From Paramecium pentaurelia (lineage: Eukaryota > Ciliophora > Oligohymenophorea > Peniculida > Parameciidae), in assembly GCA_905183005.1 (NCBI GenBank), contig CAJJDO010000039.1, forward strand, positions 5,187 through 69,186: 64,000 nucleotides of DNA, read 5' to 3'. How positions within the stretch are numbered: the first letter of the stretch is position 1; every line of letters starts with the position of its first letter. The translations under genes and the position numbers were made by a program. The notes under the pieces were generated by a model. That model saw only the letters and a program-made list of their open reading frames with translations. It did not search any database and had not been told where the DNA came from. This document shows positions 1 through 12,009 of the stretch, in pieces.

Positions 1-241
1 ATATATATTAATAATACTAATAAATCTTATATATATATATTAATCTTAATATATATTAATACTAATAAATCTTATATATATATATATATTAAAATTAATA
101 TAAATTAATACTAATATATCTATAATATCTCTAATATATATCTCCAAAACACTAATAATACTAATTTATTAATACTTATTTTTTATTTAATAGAAATATA
201 AATCATTAATTTAAATATCTTTTAATTTTTATTTCCCATAA
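1..241. repeat. AT-rich low-complexity intergenic DNA
   Basis: Irregular AT arrays with a repeated TACTAATAAATCTTATATAT-like unit precede the first gene. No coding frame or RNA gene is visible, and there is no telomeric G4T2/G3T3 array, so this is not a chromosome end. Confidence 0.7.
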
Positions 242-2244
242 ATGCTATCTGTAGAACACTATACAGAACAAGTGAGAACTTTGACTCAACAGGGCATCGA
301 AACCTTTGATCGATTTATGGATGTAAACAAATTTCTTTTTTACATCTTAGGAATCATACGATAGAGTCAATGGAGCCATTGACTCCATTAACAATTAAAT
401 GTGTTTAAAGCCAGTTCCTGAATAGAAGAAGGACTAAAGAACAAGTACCGAACTTGTAAAATTACCGGATGCTGCGAAAGTGAAGATAGAAGTGATAATC
501 ATTATCACTCCTGATGAGACCAAATCATTTAGGTAAAAAAGAAGTTTATTAATTACTTTATATAGACGTGTGTAATAATAGAAGGTAGAAGTAGTAGTAC
601 AGGAAGAGCAGGAGGTATTTGAGAGATAGGAGGATCTCTTTTAAATTTTATCTAATGCTAATTAGATTATTATTGATGATGATGACTCATCATCAATATA
701 CAAGAAACTCTTAGATATGCTCAAGAAGGAGTAAATCAAAGATTTTGTCTCATATCTCTAATCATTTAAATATTAGGATCAAATGGAAAAGGAGCAAATG
801 AAAAAGATAATTAATATCCTGAAGAATTTAAAAGATCATGAATTCAAGTTGTAAGACTATTCCCCAGAAGCTTTTGAAGAGATAAAAAAGGATCTGATGA
901 ATAAGATATAAGGTGATAAGAACATAATGGAGTTATTGAAATTTTTAGTCATGCTATCTAGTATAGATGATCAATTCATCTAATGTGGATCCAATTCACT
1001 TCATATGTTGGTAATGATGAAGGTAGATATGAGAAACTAATCATTTGAGAATATCAGGATGAAGAATACATCTATAATTGGAGGTAACTTTGTTCGATGT
1101 AATATGAATGGATCAGAATTTGAGAATGTGGATATCAGCGGAGTCAATTTGAATGGAGCTTAGATGTTCAATTGTAAATGGAAGAACATTTAAGTCCATG
1201 AATTGAATAAACTGGATGGTCATACACGATCATACTAGTAGTGTCTGCTCAGTCTTTTTCTCTCCTGACGGAAACACAATAGCATCGTGCAGTGAAGATA
1301 ACTCTATCCGTCTATGGGATGTTAAAACAGGATAATAACAGCCTAATTAGATGTAATTAGTGGATATGTCTAATCAGTCTGTTTTTCTCCTGATGGAAAT
1401 ACATTAGCTTCTAGTAATGGTGATAAGACTATCCGTCTATGGGATGTCAAAACCGGATAATAAAAAGCCAAATTAGATGGTCATAGTAATTGTATCAACT
1501 CAGTCTGTTTTTCTCCTGATGGAAATACATTAGCTTCTGGTAGTCATGATGAGTCAATCTGTCTATGGGATGTCAAAACAGGATAATAAAAAGCCAAATT
1601 AGATGGTCATAGTAATTGTATCAACTCAGTCTGTTTCTCTCCTGATGGAAATACATTAGCTTCTGGTAGTGATGATGAGTCTATCCGTCTATGGGATGTC
1701 AAAACAGGATAATAAAAAGCCAAATTAGATGGTCATACTAGTTATGTCTACTCAGTCTGTTTCTCTCCTGATGGAAATACATTAGCTTCTGGTAGTCGTC
1801 ATTACTCTATCCGTCTATGGGATGTGAAAACAGGATAATAAAAAACCTAATTAGATGGTCATACTCATAATGTCTACTCAGTCTGTTTCTCTCCTGATGG
1901 AACTACATTAGCTTCTGGTAGTAATGATAACTCTATCCGTCTATGGGATGTAAAGACAGGATAAGAAATTAAATCCTCTGATAAAAGCTACAAAGATATT
2001 CTTGCATAATTTAAAATACCACTTTAAAATAGTTAATTATTACCAAATGGTATTTTTTATTTATTATTATTTAGTTGAGCCAGTTCGTACAATACTTAGA
2101 ATTTGTTAGAATCCTTTATTAGAAGCATCAGGTACACTCATCTTAGAAGGAGATTTTATAAACCATTAAGGAATAGATTTAAAACCTTTATTCAAGTTTA
2201 AAGGATGTTGCTTTTTAGAAGACTTAAAGAAAAAATTAATTTGA
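242..2244 (+). CDS. Pentapeptide/WD40-repeat protein, frameshifted in its first WD blade
   Basis: Product of about 649 residues if read through. Two introns are inferred: 323-350 (28 nt) and 2050-2074 (25 nt). The N-terminal third is charged and helical. Around nt 1040-1190 lies a pentapeptide-like stretch (NFVRCNMNGSEFENVDISG). Six WD40 units follow, each with CFSPDGNTLASGS and SIRLWDVKTGQQ. The C-terminal part after the second intron (NPLLEASGTLILEGDF) continues the frame well. The first blade is out of frame: a 10-nt near-repeat at 1221-1240 shifts the frame, a 1-nt deletion near 1338 restores it, and a TGA lies between. This is either a sequencing error or early gene decay. Probably a beta-propeller scaffold; its partner is unknown. 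Confidence 0.7.
1215..1975 (+). repeat. 126-nt tandem repeat encoding WD40 blades
   Basis: Six consecutive copies of a unit of about 126 nt encode the WD40 blades. Copies 3 to 6 are almost identical at the nucleotide level, differing mainly in the codons after GH and after ASGS. Such uniformity suggests recent amplification or ongoing gene conversion. The first two copies are more diverged and hold the frameshifts. Confidence 0.85.
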
Positions 2245-2471
2245 TATTATACCAAAAAACAATTATAATTACAATCAATATCTAATATTAATTATAAATT
2301 CTGTCTTTATAAGTTTCACTCTTAATCTTAAGCTCTAAAACTAGGTAAGTTCTTATTTTACAAAGTTTTGTTCCATTTCTGTTATATATAGAGATTATAT
2401 ATTGAAATATAATAAACGCTATTATCAATTAAAATTAATAGACATTTAAATTTAAATGACACCAAATTAAA

Positions 2472-4518
2472 TTAATAATCTAAATAGAGAACAGCCAATT
2501 CAGTGTTTAAAATAAAAATCGATATCATTACTTTAAACATTCTTTTATAAAAAATCTAGGATATTATAACTTAATTTATTACAATTAATAAACGGGATTA
2601 GTCTTAAATAATATTACTAATACTTTTGTAATATTAGTTCATAAATAGTAAAGATATATTTATCAATAAGATAATTAAAAAGATACTTCAAGAATTCAAA
2701 AATAAATTTAATCTTCTCTTTCATAAAGTTAAAACTTTGAGATTGAATGATTTTTCCGATTACTCTACTCTATTCTTGCTAATATCTTCATAACCTCTTC
2801 AATTAATATGAAAAGTATTAAATAGTATAAACAACTTTAAAGATATATTATATATCAAGAAGTATTATATCCCGTAAAAAGATTAAGATTTAAGGAGATA
2901 CTTATTATATTTTTCCTAACAACCATCTAAGAATATTTATTACTGATTAACTTAAAGAACTACTTGAATTTTTACATACATCAAATAATAAACATTTATT
3001 AATCACTGAGATTATGTATTATCATTTTTAACTTCAAGAGGATTTTAACTAAATTAATTAATATCTAAACCAAAAATAATATCCCTTAAGACTTTTAAAA
3101 CTCATCAACTAATTAAATCTAACAATTAAATTAATAAATTATTCATAATTCATAATAAATAAAAAGCAAATCTATTGTAAAAATTGAAGGAATAGATGAA
3201 TAAAAGTAAACCACACATATCACAATATTAAATCTGAGAAAAAAACTAAATTTTTCTCCTCTATAAAAATGAGAATAACCCTCTAAAATGAATTGGATGT
3301 TAATTTTTTAGAACTAACTAAATATATAAAAAGTACAAACGTAGTGATATTAATCATTTGCTACAAGTAAATGCTTGTGAATATTTACTTATATTATCAT
3401 TAAAATAATTATTCATTAATAAACCATTTGATAATTATATAAATTCAAGAATTAAGTTTTATAAAAATATTATAAAATACAGGATTTAAAGTTANTTAAT
3501 AATCTAAATAGAGAACAGCCAATTCAGTGTTTAAAATAAAAATCGATATCATTACTTTAAACATTCTTTTATAAAAAATCTAGGATATTATAACTTAATT
3601 TATTACAATTAATAAACGGGATTAGTCTTAAATAATATTACTAATACTTTTGTAATATTAGTTCATAAATAGTAAAGATATATTTATCAATAAGATAATT
3701 AAAAAGATACTTCAAGAATTCAAAAATAAATTTAATCTTCTCTTTCATAAAGTTAAAACTTTGAGATTGAATGATTTTTCCGATTACTCTACTCTATTCT
3801 TGCTAATATCTTCATAACCTCTTCAATTAATATGAAAAGTATTAAATAGTATAAACAACTTTAAAGATATATTATATATCAAGAAGTATTATATCCCGTA
3901 AAAAGATTAAGATTTAAGGAGATACTTATTATATTTTTCCTAACAACCATCTAAGAATATTTATTACTGATTAACTTAAAGAACTACTTGAATTTTTACA
4001 TACATCAAATAATAAACATTTATTAATCACTGAGATTATGTATTATCATTTTTAACTTCAAGAGGATTTTAACTAAATTAATTAATATCTAAACCAAAAA
4101 TAATATCCCTTAAGACTTTTAAAACTCATCAACTAATTAAATCTAACAATTAAATTAATAAATTATTCATAATTCATAATAAATAAAAAGCAAATCTATT
4201 GTAAAAATTGAAGGAATAGATGAATAAAAGTAAACCACACATATCACAATATTAAATCTGAGAAAAAAACTAAATTTTTCTCCTCTATAAAAATGAGAAT
4301 AACCCTCTAAAATGAATTGGATGTTAATTTTTTAGAACTAACTAAATATATAAAAAGTACAAACGTAGTGATATTAATCATTTGCTACAAGTAAATGCTT
4401 GTGAATATTTACTTATATTATCATTAAAATAATTATTCATTAATAAACCATTTGATAATTATATAAATTCAAGAATTAAGTTTTATAAAAATATTATAAA
4501 ATACAGGATTTAAAGTTA
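2472..4518. repeat. False direct duplication around a single N
   Basis: Bases 2472-3494 recur as 3496-4518 (1023 nt each, no difference noticed by eye), separated only by an N at 3495. Two other N positions in the window show the same arrangement, so this is an unmerged overlap between contig ends rather than a biological repeat. Confidence 0.9.
2747..3187 (+). other. Unassigned open frame inside the duplicated segment
   Basis: A 146-codon frame from ATG to TGA, rich in Leu, Ile, Asn and Gln, with no recognisable domain. A second open stretch in the same frame begins at ATG 2456 and stops at a TGA shortly before. It recurs identically in the second copy (offset 1024). With only one stop codon, chance frames of this length occur, so this may be a decayed gene or nothing. 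Confidence 0.25.
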
Positions 4519-4524
4519 CAAAGG

Positions 4525-4795
4525 GAAAGTCTGTTTTCTTCGCAAATTTTCTCCTCCTCTTTCTTCTATTTCTGACTATTCCTCGTCTAGTTTCTACCTT
4601 TATGCTCTTCTTTATAACCTCCGCTGGCATAGGAGGTTTGCTACCCCTTATGTACCCCTGCTTCCAGTGTAAATAAAGGTGTTTCTTAAACTCTTTTCGC
4701 TCGCATTATCCACCGTCTCCCCCACCAACCCGTTCTTCTCAGCAGGGACCTAAAGCCCTTTGGCTTCGGCGTCCTTTAGGGCGCAGCAACATTAG
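4525..4795. other. GC-rich island of foreign appearance
   Basis: About half of the bases from 4621 to 4795 are G or C, roughly double the surroundings. It contains short inverted repeats (CCTCC/GGAGG near 4618-4636; CCTAAAG/CTTTAGG near 4749-4780). On the minus strand a frame of about 60 codons ends in a very basic peptide containing RNRRKRRRKFAKK, with a possible Met start just upstream. The base composition would suit mitochondrial DNA or contamination. No family is recognised. Confidence 0.6.
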
Positions 4796-6553
4796 AAACA
4801 AAAATAACTTAAGTATAAATAGTTATATTTTAGCTATTTCAGATTGACAAAACTAAAAATCAATTTATTTGAGGTATTAATAAAATATTCTTGACTTACT
4901 TTTTTATTCTAGATCCATTTAATGTTAAGATTTCAATTAATTCTACTTGTTGGGGGGATAAAACACATAATAATTATTAATCAAAAATCAAAAAATTATT
5001 CACTCGTGTCTATCCTTAATGTGGTTCTCTTTTTCTCTCCTTCTTTAATTAGTCACCATCTCATCCCCAGTAATTAAATTTTTTAAATCACCTCAAAGAA
5101 ATATAATTGATCATAGAATACAAACTAAGAAAACAGTCAATTTCTTAAAAGCTTAAACAGTTCTTCAAGAAACATCTTACTTAATAATGGATATCTTATA
5201 TTAAACCAAATTTTGATTAAGTTACAACAAAATTAATAATAGATTGGGCAAGAAATAAGGATCTCCTTAGACTACAATAATCTTTGGGAGAATAGATAAA
5301 AAGAATTACTCAATTCTAAAAAATTGGACCTAGTTCATTGTACAAAGAAATCAGATTTGTTTGATATTCAAAGACGCTCTCCTAAAAGATCTATTATTAA
5401 AGATTTTGAGAAAGAGAATTACCTTAAAGAAAAAGGTCAAAGAGTTGATTTTATTCGTAGTTTTTCTCATAAAATAAATGCTGAACAATGGTTATCTTGA
5501 GAGGTTTATATCAAATTGATTAATAGGCTCTTTATGTCTAATGTGGAGTTTAATGGTCCTTGAGCATGTTAAAAATCACAATCCCTTATTTTTTCAGAAC
5601 TAAAAGGCTCTTGATTGTAGGAATCATATAATAATAAATTAATAGCCTATTAGGTAGAAATTTTTTCCAAATTAATACATAAAGTATAATAAATAAACTG
5701 AAGGAGATAGCTACCTAATTCAGTACGAAATATGCTATATCATCAGGAACAAGTAAATAATTCCTAAATTCCATTTATCAAAAGTAGATTTATAACTTTT
5801 ATTAATTTCTTCTGTAATTTATTCTGAACTTAGATTAGTCTACTCATGGTAAAATGATGCAAATCAACAAAAGAAAAAATATATATTTTATTCATAGTAA
5901 TTAATGAAATTGAAAACTATAAAGACTGTTAATAAAGTTCAAAATTCACAATATAAAGATACGATACTCATTTAATCTATTTAAGGAGAAAAATTCATTA
6001 ATTAAATGAAAAGCAAGCATGATTTGAAATTTGCAAAATAAAAGTGAAATAAGATGATTTGTGTTTTTCTTACAAACTCTTCATCTATGATTTGGATTTC
6101 AGTTTTTTTTGGTAATCAAAGCGTTTAGAATTTAATTTTGGGGTTTCTGGACGCTTTTAATAACTATATAAATAATAATTTTATGAAAATACGATTAATA
6201 AATAAAGGTTATTATAAAGTTAATTGGCTCCAAAATAACTAATAGCTTGACTTTAATCTATTTCCACCTTTCTAAATTAAAGTTATTGATAAATGAATAA
6301 AAAAAACACTTGTAAGAATACTAAGTCCATTTAAATATTAAATATATTGTTAAAGCATAAATCTAAACAACAAGATGAATGTGATTTTATGAAAACAATA
6401 TTACAGCGATAAAATAATTCTAAAAAAACTATCCTTTTTACAAATTATTAAATATTGTAATACAAATAAAAATTGCAGGATGTTAAAGAAGCTGAATGTA
6501 CAAACAATCTTTTATTATTAGTTATTAATTTTATTATTTTTATTTCTATATTA
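4796..6553. other. About 1.75 kb with no convincing gene
   Basis: No frame on either strand shows a known domain. The longest plus-strand frame (about 5113-5500) lacks an in-frame ATG and has no plausible upstream exon. It is charged near its end (DFEKENYLKEKGQRVDF) and could be an eroded gene. The rest is AT-rich with scattered TGA codons. Confidence 0.5.
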
Positions 6554-7618
6554 ATGAAATAACTACAAGAGAAACTCTCAAAGACTCTAGTCGAACAAAA
6601 ATAAGTAATCAAGGAAAATAAAAAGTTAGAATCTTAAATTAGATCATTAAATGATTAAATCTCAACAATAAGTCAAAAATGTTCATTTTTAACTGATTAA
6701 TTGAATTTATAAAAAATGACCAATAAAAGGCTCAATAATGGGTTGATATCATTTGATGATGTTGAAATGAGTGGTTAATTAACACAATTTTAAAATTTTT
6801 AGATATATGAAAAAGATAAAAATATTATAGAACTGAAGAAAGAATTGGAATAAAAAAATTATGAAATTTCAAAATTAAAAGCTGCGATGTCAGTTTCTAA
6901 TCTAGTATACGATGGAACAGAATCAAAAATATAACAATATGAATAAGAAATAGAAAAATAGATATCAAGAAAGGACACTTTATAAAATAGGGTTGATGAA
7001 CTCCAATAAACATTGGGAGCTGAAGCACAATTTAGGATTGAATTAGAACACTTGAGAGCTGAAAATCAAATATATTCATAGCTTCTTGGGTTTACTCCTA
7101 ATTTAGAAAATTAAGGAGTCTATTAATACAATCCAAATTCTGTATAATTAAAACTAATTAAAAATATCAAATATCCAATAAAACCACAAAATCTAACATT
7201 TGATATCTGCAAAAATTGCAATAGAGAATTTTATTAATATCGTCCATGCTGCAATCCATTATATACTTTGAATGATAAATTATTATTTGTTCCAGGAGAT
7301 GCATTCAATTTTGCTTAAGTTTTCAAAGATAAATATTTGAAAAGAAAAAATGACTTAGAGATTGATGAACTTTTAGAAATCTTACTGTTTGAGCTTAATA
7401 AAATTTGGCATGACCGAGAAAAAAACCATTTGTTATTGCTAGCAAAACATTGCAATAGAAGGATATAAGAAATTCAAAGAAGTAATTCTTAACAACCTCT
7501 TAATGAAAAAGAGATGCTTCAGAATATTAAGAGATTGAAATAATAAGTTAAAGAATTACAATAAGAGAATTTAGAATATTTTAATCAAAGGTTTGGTAAA
7601 GCATCCATTCATATTTGA
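6554..7618 (+). CDS. Coiled-coil protein with a small cysteine cluster
   Basis: An intron-less gene of 354 residues starting at the first ATG of an uninterrupted frame. Residues 1-175 and the C-terminus (about 300-350) are Gln/Glu/Lys/Leu heptad-rich and should form coiled coils. The centre holds a cluster CKNCNREFYQYRPCCNP (about residue 218) that resembles a zinc-binding knuckle, though the spacing fits no named finger. No signal peptide or membrane segment is present. It lies 142 nt upstream of the Fab1 gene on the same strand. Function unknown; a structural or cytoskeletal adaptor is plausible. Confidence 0.8.
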
Positions 7619-7760
7619 ATTTATAAAATAAAAATAATCAAAATATTATCATTTTTTAGTTTAGATGCTATTCTCTGCCCAATTCTCTTTTAAATAAATA
7701 ATTGATACAACAATTCAATTTAAAATATATATTATATGGTGTAATTTTAATAATAATTTT

Positions 7761-10700
7761 ATGAAATAGGCCTCTCGATTTGATATTATAAAGAATGAAT
7801 TAATTCCTAAAAAAAAGTGGAAGGAAGATTAAGAAATAAATTAATGCGGAATGTGCGATAATAAATTTAATGCTCTATTTAGACGTAAACATCATTGCAG
7901 AAGATGCGGATATATTTTTTGTTAAGAGTATATTGATATTAAAATGTAGTTGTTCAAACCACTTTATTGATGGATCTCCTAATGAAGGTGAGAAAAAAAT
8001 TCGTTTTTGCAGACGTTGCTATGATAAAATAAATTAATTAATAGCTGATAAAGGATTCTTTGTAGAAAATGAAGACACAACTTTAAAAGGGACTGTCAAA
8101 AAGGAAGGAAATTCTCATTCTAAAAATGCCTCAAAATAATTTGATAGTGTAACTACTTTTACCTCTTCAAAAAGCATAATTGTCAAAGGAAATGAAGCAT
8201 AATAATTTTAAGAAGAGGATGACACACTCTTAGAAATTAATCAAGAGAAAGAAGACATTTCAGAGTTTTTTGAAGACTCAGATATTGCTAAAGATCAATT
8301 AACGATATTATAGGAACGGAGTGGTAATTTTTTAGAAAAAATATGTGAATACATTCTACAGAATGTCCTTTAGCCAAATAAGCCTTATGAAAAGGTTATA
8401 GAATTTTGGAAGTCCAAAATGAAATTATTGATTACGTAATGTATTTAAGAAATTCAATTCCATTCTCTAAATACAAACCTTATGGATATTAATCATTTTA
8501 TGAAAATAAAAATAATTGATTATCATGATGAACAATTAACCAGTTTTTTTCCTGGAGTCATTTTTCGAAAAAATGTTGCATTAAAGTAAATGTAATCTGA
8601 AATAAATAAACCTGTCATCATTATTATAATTGGAGATTTTGATATGGACGGTTCATAAAATTAATTAGAAGATTATATTTAAAATGAAAAAAAGATTTTG
8701 GTTGAATCCATAAATTAAATTTACAAAAATTATGAACCAAATTTGATTTTGGTTGAAAAAGGAGCTAATAAAATTGCATTGGATGAATGTCTCAAGAAAA
8801 AAATTACTGTTTTAACTAATGTTAAAAAGAAAGTTCTTAAAAGAGTGAAATTGTGTACAAATGCTAAATTTATAAATTTGTCTACACTCAAACTTTGTAT
8901 TGATCGAAAGGAATAAATAGTGGGCAGATGTGAAAAAGTATTTTTTAAATCATTCCCAAAGCTTTTTTCTGACAAAAGTGAGATGTAAAAAGATTCTACT
9001 TTATGTTTCTTAAAAACTTCATAATGCTAAAAGTTTGCTACAATTACTTTAAGTGGGCCTTCTGAAGAATTATTATGTAAATTAAAGTAATGTTTTATTG
9101 GATGTGCTCGATTGGGAAAACATTAAGATCTGGAATCTCACTTTATAACGACAGAATGTTCAATGTTTAAGAACAATCAATTAAAAACTATTTCAAATTA
9201 AGGAAATTTCACAACCTTCTTATTTGAAAAGGTCCCTTTAAAAGAATTATTCATAATAGAACTAAAATACATAAAAATAAATTATGTTATAGCAGATGTG
9301 AGCAATTTTAATGACATTAAAGATTTTTCTAGTTTGGAAGAATATAAATCTAAACATCCTTCTCAAAGAGATAAATTAGAAGAGTTTTCAATGGCCAGAA
9401 TGTGCAACAAACCTCAAGAAAAAAAATCAGTATTTTATCATGGAGAGGATGTTTGTTTAGGATAATTTATTATTTTGAAAATAGCTAATAAGGATAACAA
9501 ATGTGAATTTTGTCATCTACCAAAAATAGCTCATGTTTCTTTTTATTATTGTGGAGATAAATATATTAAAATAAGTGTTGATTAGAAAAACAGAAGTGGA
9601 AGAGTTATATCAACAAATGAGCCACCTTAATTATCGAATTAAGTCTCTTAATAATTTTCTTAATTGTCAAATGAAGATGAAGTAAGGGATAACGTTTATA
9701 CAGCGAAAGATATCAGTAAAATTGTTCAGTAATCGCATTCTAATTAGAAGGGAGAGAAAAAAAAGATAAAAATAGAAACCTATATTTAATGTAGTAAATG
9801 CGATCTAAGTTCAAACATAGTTAAATTATCTAGTTAAAATTTAGAATTTTCATTTTTCAGATTTATGCAAACAATATTGATAACTCAACCAAACATAAAT
9901 GATAGATAAACTACTTTTCAATTAAATGCTTGTAATCATTAATTACAGAGAATATTCACTTATGATGAATCAATGGTAAAAATATAAGTTGGAGATGTCG
10001 AAGTCTTTTCTACAATAATAGAAAATACTTTGAGCTAAGAAATACTTGATAATTTAAAGAAATGGGAGGAGGAATACATATAAATTTAAAAAAAAGAACT
10101 TTATCAAAGATACTTAAATATCATTTATTAATTGACACAAATAAAGAAAAGCCTATCTAAAACAGTTGATGCTGAAAACATTGAAAAATATACGGACGAA
10201 AAGTCTTGGTAAGAGAAATTTTCTGGAATGAATTCAATATCTGATTTACAATAGTTTACTTATACATTAAGCACTTAATTGTAAGAGATAGGTGACTAAA
10301 TAAAAGCAGAAATGAAAAAATTTCAACATAAAAATTCCATGATCAGAAGTTAAAAAGAACTAGACCATTTATCTCCAATAAATAAAGGTCACTCATCTGG
10401 ATAGGATTGCGAGACTATTCATTCTGATAGTGTAGTTGGAGACGATATAGAACATTAGAGCGAATAATTAGGGGATATCAAATCACCAATGGGAGGAAAA
10501 CCAATTAAAACTTCCTCAAATAAGATTCCTAATATTCAGTATTCTGTAAAGGATTTAGATAATCATTCTTTCATAATTGATAAACAATAAAATCCTTTTA
10601 GCAATTTTTTAAAAGAATGGCCTTTGTGTCTATTTTTAGAGGAATAGAATAAAGTGGCATTATGCGATAGAAAAATAATTCCTTTTGTTGCCATTTTTGA

Positions 10701-11966
10701 AAGTCAACCTTTATCTTCCTTAGCCTTTGCTTTAAATCATCCAAATTATCTGAAAGCAATAAATTATTATGAAAGTATGAGTATAATTTTAGCTAGATTT
10801 TTCAAAGGCAGATTAGGAATAATAAAAAATTGTTTTAAGTAAACTAATGTTGATTAAGTCTGGGTAATAATCAGGGAAATGGGAATAAGAAGATTAAAGC
10901 CTTCCAAGAGAATCCTAAGCAACAACAACTGATACTAATTTGAATGCAAATTAACAGTAATCTATACCTTAAAAAAAGGAAAAGAACTACATCACAATTA
11001 CTTTATAATATGATAAGGTAAAGGGTATGAAACCATCAATGAGTAGAGATTAATTTTAAGATGAGGACAAAACAATATCATCATAATAATCAATTACAAG
11101 TGGTTTAGGAAATTAATAATTTTCAGTTAAAAAATCAAAAACTTAGGAAATATTGATCTACTTCCCTACTTAATTTGAAGCTTTAAGAGCCTCCTTTGGA
11201 ATCACATTAAATTTGTTTATAAAATCATTAAGTGTAACAGGATCTTGGAATGCAAGTGGTGGTAAGTCATCATCTAAATTCTTCAAATCTGATAATGAAT
11301 TATTTGTTGTAAAGAAATTTGATGATGAAAAGGAATTTAGAATGTTTGAATAATTTGCATTAGATTACTTTAGACAAATGCATAGACATTTCTATGAATC
11401 CTAAAAACCTTCATTACTTTGTAAAATATTTGGAATGTATGAGATACGAGACAAAGGTAGTCCTGAGTTCTATTTAATTATGGAGAATTTATACTATGGT
11501 ATAGGTAATTAGAAGGATTTGTTAGTTTATGATTTAAAGGGAAGCGAAACAAATCGATGGGAGAAGAAAGTGAATAAAGTTTTATTGGATACAAATTTTA
11601 TCATAGATAGAAATGCAGAACCAATTCTTATATAAAATGAATGCTATATTTATAATGATAAAGCATTTTAGGTAAAATTATTAAGTAAATGAATAGAGCG
11701 ATTGTAAATTTTTGTTAAGGAAATAAATTGTTGATTATTCACTTTTATTGATCATCAACAACAAGTAGAAAAAAATAAAGATGGGCATCATAGATTATTT
11801 AAGATTTTACACATGGGATAAAGAAACTGAAAGACTCCTAAAATTTGTACTCAAAGGTGGAAAAGTAAAATAATTTTTATTTATTAAGGTCCCTACAATT
11901 ATCAATCCACATGACTATAAATAGAGGTTTTTAACTGCAATAGGAAGATATTTTATACACGTTTGA
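7761..11966 (+). CDS. Fab1/PIKfyve-type phosphatidylinositol 3-phosphate 5-kinase
   Basis: About 1378 residues. Introns are inferred at 7928-7949, 10775-10796 and 11672-11696; a further 24-nt in-frame intron ending AAG at 11865-11888 would give a better match (GGK followed by VPTI). Domain order is that of Fab1. An FYVE finger (residues about 20-85) has WKED, RRKHHCRRCG and FCRRC. A chaperonin-like GEL domain (about 270-370) contains PNLILVEKGANKIA. A Cys-rich region lies at about 570-725. The C-terminal PIP kinase core (about 1128-1370) has the ATP-site lysine in VVKKF, then DLKGS, and IVDYSLLL where the family has IMDYSLLVG. It should convert PI3P to PI(3,5)P2 on endosomes or contractile-vacuole membranes. 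All landmark residues seem present, so it is probably active. Confidence 0.93.
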
Positions 11967-12009
11967 ATAATTATGTTGTATATATATATAGATGTAGATT
12001 TTTTAAGTA

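Noticed and set aside
1221..1240. Retained internal eliminated sequence in the WD40 gene
   Set aside because: The extra segment is only 10 nt, below the known minimum of about 26 bp for Paramecium eliminated sequences, although TA dinucleotides flank it.
2472..4518. True segmental tandem duplication
   Set aside because: Copies look identical, meet at a single N, and the same pattern occurs at two further N positions.
6130..6165. Telomere-like GGGGTTT at 6140
   Set aside because: A single unit with no array; not a chromosome end.
8730..8975. Minus-strand 81-codon frame
   Set aside because: Antisense to the chaperonin-like domain of the Fab1 gene.
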